DNA of 28,193 nt from an uncultured Eubacteriales bacterium (lineage in GTDB: Bacteria > Bacillota > Clostridia > Christensenellales > Aristaeellaceae), in NCBI GenBank assembly GCA_900540045.1, contig UQEF01000033.1, positions 1 to 28,193 on the forward strand. The letters are read 5' to 3'. This document shows, piece by piece, positions 21,791 through 28,193 of the stretch. Numbering within the stretch: the first letter of the stretch is position 1; the number at the start of each line of letters is the position of its first letter. The notes beneath the pieces are model-generated. The model saw only the letters and a list, made by a program, of their open reading frames with translations. It searched no databases and was not told the DNA's origin. Made by a program: the position numbers and the translations under genes.

Positions 21791-24700
21791 ATGAAAGCAT
21801 TGAGAAAGCCTCTGTCCCTGTTCATGGCCCTGCTCATGTGCCTGGGCGTGTTCGTAGGGACAGGAACCACGGCTTTTGCCGCAGGCGAAACCATGACGAC
21901 GTATATGATCGACCTGCCCCGTGCCAGCGACCCCAACAAGGCCGGATGGGGCCATCCCGCCCTGAATTTCCTGGGCGGCTGGTCCACCGGAGAGAACGAC
22001 AGCTTTTCCGTCCACACCCAGGACGCATTCAATGGCAGGGCCATCTACTGTATTGAGCCGGGCGTCGGTGTGAATACCGGCGACCAGTACACGGGCCGGG
22101 GCGAAGATTTCTGGGATAACTACCCGTCCAACCTGAACCCCACCATCCCGCCGGATACCATCAAAGAATATATCGGGCGGATTATGACCTATGGCTGGCA
22201 GGGCAACGCCAGCACCTCATGGATGAGTGGGAACCCGGAGGACGCCAGCAAGATCGCGGGATATATCGCTACCCAGCTTCTTGTTTGGGAAACCGTCGTG
22301 GGTGAGCGCGACAGTCAGTTTAACCATGTGGACGCCAATGCCCAGGGCAAAAACAACGTGACGGAATATATCAGCACCGATCATCCCCTATACAGCGAGA
22401 TTTTCAGCCAGTATTCCGCCATTGAGAGCGCGGTCAAGCGCCACACTATGCTCCCCAGCTTTTTCAGCAGCACCGCAGACGCCGGTGCCTATGAGCTGAA
22501 ATGGGACGGCCAGCAATATTCCCTCACTCTCACGGATACCAACGGTGTGCTGGGCGACTACACCTTCTCCAGCAGCACCACCGGGCTGAATTTCTCCGTG
22601 GACGGCAACCAGCTCACCATCACTTCCGCCCAGGCCATCAAAGGCTCTGTGACCATTAAGGCGGAAAAAGTGACTGCCCAGCGCAGCGGTGTTGTGGTTT
22701 GGACAGACGGCGTTACTGGCGGCGGCAAGCAGGACTTTGCCACCTACGGGGAAACCGTTTCCGACCAGATGGTAGGCTATCTGAACCTGGAAGTGAAAAC
22801 CGGCAGCATGAAGCTGATTAAGACTTCCGAGGATGGACAGGTAGCCGGAATCAACTTCACCATCACCGGCGAGGGGTACAGCGCCACCAAGACCACCAAT
22901 GAGGCGGGCGAGATCGACATCTCCGACCTTAACCCTGGAGTTTATACCGTAACCGAGCAGGCCATTGATAAGTACGAACCCCAGGAAACCCAGCGCGTGA
23001 CCATCGTCAGCGGCCAGACTGCTACCGTGAATTTCAACAACGTCCTCAAGCGCGGCAGCCTGGAAGTGACGAAAACCAGCGAGGACGGGCTGGTGGAGGG
23101 CATGACCTTCCACTTGTATGGCACATCTCTCTCCGGACAGCCGGTGGACGAGTATGCTGTGACGGATTCCAGCGGTGTGGCGCGCTTTGAAAACGTGCTT
23201 ATCGGCTCCGGCTATGTGCTGGAGGAGGTGGATACCCCCATCCGTTATGTGGTGCCGGATTCCCAGACAGCCACCATCGAATGGGGTGAGATCACCCAAA
23301 AGAGCGTGAACAACGTGCTGAAGAAGTTCCGCGTTACCGTTACCAAGAGCGATGTGGAAACGGGTACGCCCCAAGGCGATGGTTCCCTGGCCGGCGCTGT
23401 GTATGGGCTGTATAAGGGAGATACCCTCATCGACAGCTTCACCACGGACGAAAACGGCCAGTTCACCACCGGCTATTACGTCTGCGATTCGGACTGGACA
23501 ATCCGTGAAATCAGCCCCAGTGAGGGTTATCTGCTGGATTCCACCATCCACAAGGTGGGCGCGGAGCCGGAGCTGTATGAGATTGAGCTGAACGACACCG
23601 CCAACGACGTGACGGAGCAGATCATCAAGGGCGACATCGCCATCATCAAGCATACCGATGACGGGGAAACCCAGATCGAAACCCCGGAATCCGGCGCAGA
23701 GTTCCAGGTGTTTTTGAAATCAGCCGGCAGCTATGAAAATGCCAAGGAATCCGAGCGCGATGTTCTTGTCTGTGATGAGAACGGATTTGCTCAGTCGAAA
23801 AAGCTGCCCTACGGCACTTATATCGTCCGCCAGACCAAGGGCTGGGAAGGCCGTGAGCTGATGGACGATTTTGAAGTGTATATCGCCCAGGACGGGCAGA
23901 CCTACCGCTACCTTATCAACAACGCCAATTTTGAGAGCTTCATCAAGGTGGTCAAGGTGGACGCAGAAACCGGCGTCACCATTTCCTATGCGGGAGCCGG
24001 GTTCCAGATTTACCGTCCCGATGGCAGCAAGGTGGAAATGACCTTCACTTACCCGACGCCGACTACGATTGATACGTTCTACACCAATTCCGAGGGCTAT
24101 CTGGTAACGCCTGAAAAGCTGGAGTATGGCACGGGATATTCCCTGGTCGAAGTCCAGGCCCCCTACGGCTATGTACTGGACAGCACCCCGGTTTACTTTG
24201 ATGTGACCGAGGACAATTCCAGCGAGGAAGGCGGCGTGACGGTGATCGAAGTCACCAAGCCCAACATGGCGCAGAAAGGAATCATCAAAGTCAGTAAAAC
24301 CGGCGAGGTGTTCTCCTCTGTGGCAGAAAGCGAGGGCGTTTACCAGCCGGTGTACGAGGTGCAGGGCCTGCCCGGCGCGGTGTTTGAAATTACTGCCCTG
24401 GAGGACATCTACACCCTGGACGGCACCTTGCGCTATTCTGCGGGCGAGGTAGTGGACACCATCACCACCGGCGAGGACGGAACGGCCCAGAGCCAGCCCC
24501 TCTACCTGGGCAAATTCCAGGTGAAAGAAATTCAATTCCCCCACGGCATGGTGGATACCGGCGAGAACGTCACCAACGTGGAGCTGGTGTACGCAGGCCA
24601 GGAGGTGGAAGTCACCGAAACCTCTGCCAGCTTCTACAACCAGCGCCAGAAAGCCCTTGTGACGCTTGACAAGGTGCTGGAGCAGGATGAAACCTTTGGC

Positions 24701-26020
24701 ATTGGCATGAATGGCGAGATCTCCGCCGTGACCTTTGGCCTCTATGCCCAGGAGGACATCACCGCAGCAGACGGTTCCGTGATCCCGGCAGACGGGCTTC
24801 TGGAGATCGTTTCTGTGAATGAGAACGGCCAGGCCGTTTGCAGCACCGACCTGCCTTTCGGCAGCTTCTACCTGAAGGAGCTTTCCACTGACAGCCATTA
24901 CCTGCTGAATGGCGAAACCTTCCCGTTCACCTTTGAGTACGGCGGGCCTTCTGTTGCCGTGGTAGAGATTTCCGCTAATGATGGCGAGGCTGTCACAAAC
25001 GAGCTGATCCGCGGCGAAATCAAGGGCCTCAAAACCGATGAGAACGGCACGGGCCTGGGCGGGGCTGTCATCGGCCTGTTTAAGTCCGATGAAACCGAGT
25101 TTACCGCCGAAAACGCCCTTGCCACCACTACCTCAGCGGACGACGGCAGCTTTTCTTTCACCAATGTGCCTTACGGTGATTGGGTGCTGAAAGAACTGGA
25201 AAGCCCGGAAGGGTTCATCCTCTCCGATGAAGTGATTCCCGTTACTGTGGAGGAAGATGGACAGGTTGTAGAGATTTCCCTTGCCAATGAGCGTGTGTAT
25301 GGTGATCTGCGTTTGACGAAGGTGGATAAGGACTATCCCGACAACAAGCTCACCGGGGCCGAGTTCGAGGTGTACCGCGACACCAACGGCAACAAAGAAC
25401 TGGACGAGGGTGACGAGCTGCTGGGCAAGCTGGAGGAAACCAGCACCGGCATTTACGAGATGTCCCACATCCTCTACGGCGGCGTGTTCGTAAGGGAAAC
25501 CAAAGCGCCGGAGGGCTTCCTGCTGGATGAAAACGCCTATTATGTGGAGATCACCGAGAACGGCAAGATTTACGAGGTAGAGAACGAGGCCGGGATTGGT
25601 TTCACCAACATGGCCCAGACTGGCTCCCTGCGGATTGAAAAAACGTCCAGCGACGGCAAGGTGGAGGGCTTCTCCTTCCGCGTGACCGGGGCCAACGGCT
25701 ACGACCAGACCTTCAAAACGGATAAAAACGGCGAAATCTTCATCGAGGGCCTGCGCGTAGGCGATTACACCGTGTCCGAGGTATCGGATGGGGCCAGCGC
25801 CAACTATGTGCTGCCTGCGGATAAAAAGGTGACGATTCTGGCGGATAAGACCACTGTGGCGCAAATGCACAATGAGCTGCGCGATACCCCGAAAACCGGC
25901 GATGACAGCAAGCCCTGGCTGTGGGCGGCCCTGATGGGCGTATCCGCTATGGGCGCTGCCGCCCTGGGCGTTGCGGCCTATGTGGGTAAGCGCAAGAAGG
26001 GCAAAAACACCGTGAAATAA
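21791..26020 (+). CDS. Sortase-anchored surface adhesin: thioester-type head plus about ten CnaB/SpaA domains
   Basis: This 1409-aa surface protein has a signal peptide (residues 1-31, ending TTAFAAG). A head domain (about 40-230) resembles TQXA/thioester domains, which form a Cys-Gln thioester for covalent host attachment: C87 in IYCIEPG and T161-Q162 in IATQLLVWE. After a beta-rich linker (about 230-335), about ten CnaB/SpaA repeats follow (338 to 1355). Each carries a K-rich first strand (KLIKTSEDG, LRLTKVDKD) and an E-box such as YTVTEQ, YVLEEV, VFVRETKAPEGF, consistent with internal isopeptide bonds. The C-terminus has a TPKTG sortase motif (1366-1370), a hydrophobic anchor and a basic tail RKKGKNTVK. 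ATG 21791 is 7 nt from AAGGAGG. It is element cargo; no sortase gene is in the window. Confidence 0.93.
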   Translation: MKALRKPLSLFMALLMCLGVFVGTGTTAFAAGETMTTYMIDLPRASDPNKAGWGHPALNFLGGWSTGENDSFSVHTQDAFNGRAIYCIEPGVGVNTGDQYTGRGEDFWDNYPSNLNPTIPPDTIKEYIGRIMTYGWQGNASTSWMSGNPEDASKIAGYIATQLLVWETVVGERDSQFNHVDANAQGKNNVTEYISTDHPLYSEIFSQYSAIESAVKRHTMLPSFFSSTADAGAYELKWDGQQYSLTLTDTNGVLGDYTFSSSTTGLNFSVDGNQLTITSAQAIKGSVTIKAEKVTAQRSGVVVWTDGVTGGGKQDFATYGETVSDQMVGYLNLEVKTGSMKLIKTSEDGQVAGINFTITGEGYSATKTTNEAGEIDISDLNPGVYTVTEQAIDKYEPQETQRVTIVSGQTATVNFNNVLKRGSLEVTKTSEDGLVEGMTFHLYGTSLSGQPVDEYAVTDSSGVARFENVLIGSGYVLEEVDTPIRYVVPDSQTATIEWGEITQKSVNNVLKKFRVTVTKSDVETGTPQGDGSLAGAVYGLYKGDTLIDSFTTDENGQFTTGYYVCDSDWTIREISPSEGYLLDSTIHKVGAEPELYEIELNDTANDVTEQIIKGDIAIIKHTDDGETQIETPESGAEFQVFLKSAGSYENAKESERDVLVCDENGFAQSKKLPYGTYIVRQTKGWEGRELMDDFEVYIAQDGQTYRYLINNANFESFIKVVKVDAETGVTISYAGAGFQIYRPDGSKVEMTFTYPTPTTIDTFYTNSEGYLVTPEKLEYGTGYSLVEVQAPYGYVLDSTPVYFDVTEDNSSEEGGVTVIEVTKPNMAQKGIIKVSKTGEVFSSVAESEGVYQPVYEVQGLPGAVFEITALEDIYTLDGTLRYSAGEVVDTITTGEDGTAQSQPLYLGKFQVKEIQFPHGMVDTGENVTNVELVYAGQEVEVTETSASFYNQRQKALVTLDKVLEQDETFGIGMNGEISAVTFGLYAQEDITAADGSVIPADGLLEIVSVNENGQAVCSTDLPFGSFYLKELSTDSHYLLNGETFPFTFEYGGPSVAVVEISANDGEAVTNELIRGEIKGLKTDENGTGLGGAVIGLFKSDETEFTAENALATTTSADDGSFSFTNVPYGDWVLKELESPEGFILSDEVIPVTVEEDGQVVEISLANERVYGDLRLTKVDKDYPDNKLTGAEFEVYRDTNGNKELDEGDELLGKLEETSTGIYEMSHILYGGVFVRETKAPEGFLLDENAYYVEITENGKIYEVENEAGIGFTNMAQTGSLRIEKTSSDGKVEGFSFRVTGANGYDQTFKTDKNGEIFIEGLRVGDYTVSEVSDGASANYVLPADKKVTILADKTTVAQMHNELRDTPKTGDDSKPWLWAALMGVSAMGAAALGVAAYVGKRKKGKNTVK

Positions 26021-26055
26021 CTGCGGCTTGATTCTGTGTTAGGAGGAATGATTTC

Positions 26056-26145
26056 ATGGAACTGAAAACGATCATTGCCATTGCGCTGGTAGTATTCATC
26101 ATCGGCGGCTTGATTTTCCTGAAAATCAGAAGCCGGAAGAAGTAA
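26056..26145 (+). CDS. 29-aa single-pass membrane microprotein
   Basis: A very short frame with a near-perfect AGGAGGA site (26041-26047), 8 nt before ATG 26056, encodes MELK, then a continuous hydrophobic helix (TIIAIALVVFIIGGLIFL), then a basic tail KIRSRKK. Charge distribution predicts N-outside, C-inside. It lies 35 nt after the adhesin and 8 nt before a terminator, so it is co-transcribed with the adhesin. I do not recognise a family. Roles in surface display, sortase interaction or membrane signalling are speculative. Confidence 0.75.
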   Translation: MELKTIIAIALVVFIIGGLIFLKIRSRKK

Positions 26146-26152
26146 CCAGCCA

Positions 26153-26180
26153 GGGGCGGCCATGCGGGGCCGCCCCTTTT
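26153..26180 (+). terminator. Terminator after the adhesin and microprotein genes
   Basis: GGGGCGGCC (26153-26161) and GGCCGCCCC (26168-26176) form a 9-bp all-GC stem with loop ATGCGG, followed by TTTT (26177-26180). It closes the adhesin transcription unit 8 nt after the microprotein stop. The following gene starts 30 nt later, so some read-through or a hidden promoter is needed. Confidence 0.8.
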
Positions 26181-26209
26181 ACATACCAAAAAAGAAAGGA
26201 GCTTTGCAG

Positions 26210-26452
26210 ATGAGAGAACGATTTGAACAACGGCTGTTCCGCATCTTTGCCCAGGCTGGTTACTCCCCGGTGCAGCTTCTCACCATCACCCCGGAGGAGA
26301 TGGTGAAGATCCCCGGCATTACCGTTCCCAACATCCGGGCGGTGCTGTGCGTCCAGAACAAGGTGCTGGCAGACCGGAATAAAGTCCGCAGCGGCAGGCT
26401 GGTGGAGGAATTGCTGAAAGAAGCTGAAGAAAGCAGGTGTTGCCATGAATGA
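26210..26452 (+). CDS. Small helix-hairpin-helix/alpha-CTD-like element protein
   Basis: This 80-aa protein has the core FRIFAQAGYSPVQLLTITPEEMVKIPGITVPNIRAVLCV, which reads like the RNA polymerase alpha C-terminal domain or a helix-hairpin-helix fold, with the glycine of the hairpin in KIPGITVPN. The rest is helical and charged, with a Glu-rich C-terminus ending CCHE. The ATG at 26210 has AAAGGAG about 8 nt upstream; the in-frame ATG at 26162 lies inside the terminator and is rejected. It overlaps the next gene by 8 nt. Such proteins could bind DNA or an RNA polymerase partner; the role is unknown. Confidence 0.75.
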   Translation: MRERFEQRLFRIFAQAGYSPVQLLTITPEEMVKIPGITVPNIRAVLCVQNKVLADRNKVRSGRLVEELLKEAEESRCCHE

Positions 26453-26687
26453 ACTGCACCTGCTGGACATACTGGCGGCCCGGTATGGCTGTTTCATCTC
26501 CGACTTAAATCTTTCGCCTATCCTGCGGCGGGCGGCCCTTTTGGACCTGTGCAGGATGGATGAGAACAGCTACCCGCTGTCTCAATGGCAGGACACGGTG
26601 CGCTACCTTACCGGGGATGAACGGGATTTTGCCAGTGTAAAAGAGATCCAAGCATTTATCAAACAGGATATGGAGGCAGAGGGATGA
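26445..26687 (+). CDS. 80-aa element protein of unknown function
   Basis: This 80-aa protein begins NELHLLDILAARYGCFISDL and contains LRRAALLDLCRMDENSYPLSQWQDTVRYLTG. It is mostly helical with two cysteines and a C-terminal acidic tail. Its ATG lies inside the end of the preceding gene (ATGAATGA) and its own stop overlaps the following start (ATGA at 26684-26687), so it is a translationally coupled middle gene of the set. I recall relatives from gut clostridial elements but no function. No membrane segment or known catalytic motif is visible. Confidence 0.75.
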   Translation: MNELHLLDILAARYGCFISDLNLSPILRRAALLDLCRMDENSYPLSQWQDTVRYLTGDERDFASVKEIQAFIKQDMEAEG

Positions 26688-27307
26688 ACGATGATTCCAC
26701 AGAAAAGCGCATGGCGGGTGATTATGAGGTCATCCAGGCGGTGCATATAGGCGACCGCGAGGTTGTCCTGGGGGAAAATCCGCAGGATGATACCGGCATG
26801 AAGTATATGTGCGCCTTTTGTCGGCAAAACGCCTTATTTGCAGAATACAGCGAAGTGATGGCCAGTGATGATTTTCCGGAGATTGTGGAGCTGTTCGGCC
26901 AGCGGGTTGCCGAGCAAGCACAGAAAACCCACATAGAGCTGAACAAGCCCCGCATACAGGGCATAGACGACCGCCCCATCACAGCGGAGGGCTGCATCCC
27001 CATTTCCCATGAGGATGATCTGCACGGGAAAATCATAGTGATAAAGCCGGAGGTGCTGCGCCGGGAATACCGCAGGGCTACCCGTCAGCTCAAGCTCTGT
27101 ATGGGAGGCTTTGGGGCTTCCCCACACAGCAGGGGGTCAGCCTGTTACTGCGTTGACCTTTATACTGGCAAAGAAAGCCGCTATGAACGCATGGACGTGC
27201 TGGGAACGATACAGCCGGAGGACCTTCCCGGCTGGGCCAAGCATGGCCTTACTGCGATCCAGCAGGAACAGGCCAAAAAGAAAACCGCAAAGGAGCGTGA
27301 GCGATGA
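26684..27307 (+). CDS. 207-aa element protein with an HIGDREVVLG N-terminal module
   Basis: This 207-aa soluble protein has an N-terminal module (residues about 13-60) with DYEVIQAVHIGDREVVLGEN, CAFCRQNALFAEY, and a C-terminal domain (about 105-190) with GCIPISHEDDLHGKIIVIKPEVLRREYR and the Cys/Gly-rich KLCMGGFGASPHSRGSACYC followed by VDLYTGKESRYERMDVLG. The C-terminal tail is very basic (QAKKKTAKERER). It overlaps both neighbours by 4 nt. The N-terminal module is shared with the next gene. I do not recognise a named family, and the CxxC pair near 44-47 may bind a metal, though it has no second pair nearby. Confidence 0.75.
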   Translation: MNDDSTEKRMAGDYEVIQAVHIGDREVVLGENPQDDTGMKYMCAFCRQNALFAEYSEVMASDDFPEIVELFGQRVAEQAQKTHIELNKPRIQGIDDRPITAEGCIPISHEDDLHGKIIVIKPEVLRREYRRATRQLKLCMGGFGASPHSRGSACYCVDLYTGKESRYERMDVLGTIQPEDLPGWAKHGLTAIQQEQAKKKTAKERER

Positions 27308-27946
27308 TGGATTACAGAGAAAACGCCGGATATATCATTACGGATTCCTGTCATGTGGGCGACAGCGAATTTGTGTTGGGCGTTCATTTGACAGCGCCCC
27401 AGCAGTTTGTCACCTGGAAATGCAGTAACCGGACGGACTACGATTGGGGCCACTATTTCAGCGATCTGTTTTCTGCGCAGAAAGATTTGGTGGCGCGGGC
27501 GCAGGAGGAGGTGCAGTGCCTGGAGGAACAGCGGCAAAATACCATTGTGCCGGAGGCCCCTTCCTATTCCCCGTGGGGCAATATCCAGGAATGTGAAACG
27601 CTCTGCCCCGGCGTTTATTCCGTTTCCACCCCAGGGCATGGCGGAATTATGGTGCGCCGGGAATTGGCGGAAAAGATATTCCGAAAAGAAGCGATGGGCT
27701 GCGGCTTTATTGAGGGCGGCTACCTCTGCTTTGAGGAGGACTGCGACGCGCAGGTGGCTCTCCGGGAGCTGATGGATAAAAAGATGATCCAGGCTCCGGT
27801 GAACGAGTACTTTGGCCCCGGCGCGTATGAGGCTGTTATCAATAGTAGTGTGCAAATCCACCACCCCGAATATTGGCAGGCACGGGAAAAGGCCATATCG
27901 GAGTAAAAACGACAAGCGAAAAAGAAAGGACGTGAGCGATGATGGA
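27296..27946 (+). repeat. 16-bp repeated translation-initiation block
   Basis: CGTGAGCGATGATGGA occurs identically at 27296-27311 and 27931-27946. Each copy contains the ATG ATG start pair of a gene (27304 and 27939). A ribosome binding site of the GGAG/AAAGGA type immediately precedes each copy. Confidence 0.7.
27304..27906 (+). CDS. 200-aa element protein, possibly DUF7007-like C-terminal part
   Basis: This 200-aa protein opens with a module (residues about 8-60: YIITDSCHVGDSEFVLGVHL, TWKCSNRTDYDWGHYFSDLF) that matches the start of its upstream neighbour. The C-terminal part has PWGNIQECETLCPGVYSVSTPGHGGIMV and GGYLCFEEDCDAQVALREL, a pattern I associate with DUF7007 of plasmid-borne proteins (a GHGG motif followed by an EEDC motif). 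That recollection is unverified. The gene starts with ATGATG overlapping the previous stop and ends 32 nt before the next gene. It has no membrane segment or known catalytic centre. Likely an accessory factor of the element. Confidence 0.75.
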   Translation: MMDYRENAGYIITDSCHVGDSEFVLGVHLTAPQQFVTWKCSNRTDYDWGHYFSDLFSAQKDLVARAQEEVQCLEEQRQNTIVPEAPSYSPWGNIQECETLCPGVYSVSTPGHGGIMVRRELAEKIFRKEAMGCGFIEGGYLCFEEDCDAQVALRELMDKKMIQAPVNEYFGPGAYEAVINSSVQIHHPEYWQAREKAISE

Positions 27947-28193
27947 ACTGACAATTACCAGCATGACCCCGGCGGATCGCCTGTATACGTACAACCAGAG
28001 CAGCCAGCTTGAAGGGCAAACCGGCTGTATCGGCCATCTGCGCGGGGATTTTGGCGCTGGAAAAGAGTTTTACACTTCCTGGTTCGACCATCGGAGGGAA
28101 TACAAGACGGACGAGTTTAAGACAGAGCTTGATGAAGTGGTCAACACTCTGCGGGAGAAGAATGGGCTGCTCTGTACCCGTGACAGCATGACC
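27939..28193 (+). CDS. Element protein of unknown function, N-terminal part
   Basis: An open frame from the ATG ATG pair at 27939-27944 runs off the right edge after 85 codons. An AAAGAAAGGA site lies 8 nt upstream. The visible protein begins MELTITSMTPADRLYTYNQ and contains QLEGQTGCIGHLRGDFGAGKEFYTSW, then an acidic helical segment with DEFKTELDEVVNTLREKNG. I recall related proteins of unknown function in gut clostridial ICEs. It has no signal peptide or membrane segment in the visible part. Confidence 0.75.
   Translation, partial: MMELTITSMTPADRLYTYNQSSQLEGQTGCIGHLRGDFGAGKEFYTSWFDHRREYKTDEFKTELDEVVNTLREKNGLLCTRDSMT

Larger units (their letters stand above)
19054..28193 (+). mobile_element. 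Left part of a probable integrative conjugative or plasmid-like element
   Basis: Everything from just after the rpsI terminator to the right edge reads as one mobile unit. It has a gene-poor AT-rich end with short direct repeats, a small conserved-looking protein, a ParA-ParB pair, a sortase-anchored thioester/CnaB adhesin, and tightly packed small unknown genes of kinds I recall from gut clostridial ICEs related to Tn1549. All genes point the same way. No integrase, relaxase, coupling protein or secretion gene lies inside the window, and the right end is absent, so neither att sites nor the recombinase class can be fixed. The exact left boundary lies somewhere between 19054 and 19427. An integrated plasmid or a decayed element are alternatives. 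Confidence 0.7.

Noticed and set aside
22388..25870. Very long minus-strand open frames opposite the adhesin
   Set aside because: Antisense shadows of a repetitive GC-rich gene; His/Leu/Gly-rich products with no family features.
19054..28193. CRISPR array or phage genes in the element
   Set aside because: No regularly spaced repeats of 25-40 bp and no structural, packaging or lysis genes were seen.

Overview
The window looks like the chromosome of a high-GC Firmicute of class Clostridia, probably gut-associated, carrying one end of an integrated conjugative-type element. The evidence is the Gram-positive gene order (dgt-dnaG-sigA-trmK-nif3-like, rplM-rpsI), strong AAGGAGG ribosome binding sites, many GTG/TTG starts, sigma-A promoters with 17-bp spacers, a fused NadD-YqeK protein, and a right-hand third resembling the ParA/ParB/SpaA-type cargo of gut clostridial ICEs. 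No species can be named from the sequence alone.

Region 1 (1-3275, mostly minus strand) holds a truncated membrane-anchored protein, the ribosome silencing factor rsfS and a NadD-YqeK fusion on one promoter, then a deoC plus RbsD/FucU-type mutarotase operon with its own promoter and terminator. A plus-strand membrane protein of unknown function (3418-4251) follows, converging on the minus-strand pair dnaX-rsmA (6758-4258), whose genes overlap by 4 nt.

Region 2 (6918-13179, plus strand) is the macromolecular synthesis cluster: dgt, dnaG, sigA, trmK, a short Nif3-like protein and a coiled-coil/zinc-ribbon protein, closed by a GC-rich hairpin. A pyrimidine-nucleoside phosphorylase (13200-14525) follows. 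With deoC it makes a route from deoxynucleosides to central metabolism, although the two genes lie 10 kb apart.

Region 3 (14543-17521) is a three-gene operon: a DUF5058-type membrane protein, a second polytopic membrane protein and a membrane-anchored M20 metallopeptidase. Its promoter overlaps the terminator of the previous gene. The genes suggest a two-subunit transporter coupled to a peptidase or amidohydrolase, with unknown substrate. About 480 bp without a credible gene follows, then a strong promoter and a structured leader before rplM-rpsI and a strong terminator (19018-19053).

Region 4 (about 19054 to the right edge) is interpreted as one end of an integrative conjugative or plasmid-like element. 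It has a gene-poor AT-rich end with short direct repeats, a 54-aa gene between its own promoter and terminator, parA-parB, and a terminator 25 nt before a 1409-aa sortase-anchored adhesin with a thioester-type head and about ten CnaB/SpaA repeats. A 29-aa single-TM protein and a tightly overlapping set of small element genes follow; two of these share an N-terminal module. No integrase, relaxase, coupling protein or type IV secretion gene is inside the window, so the element class is an inference.
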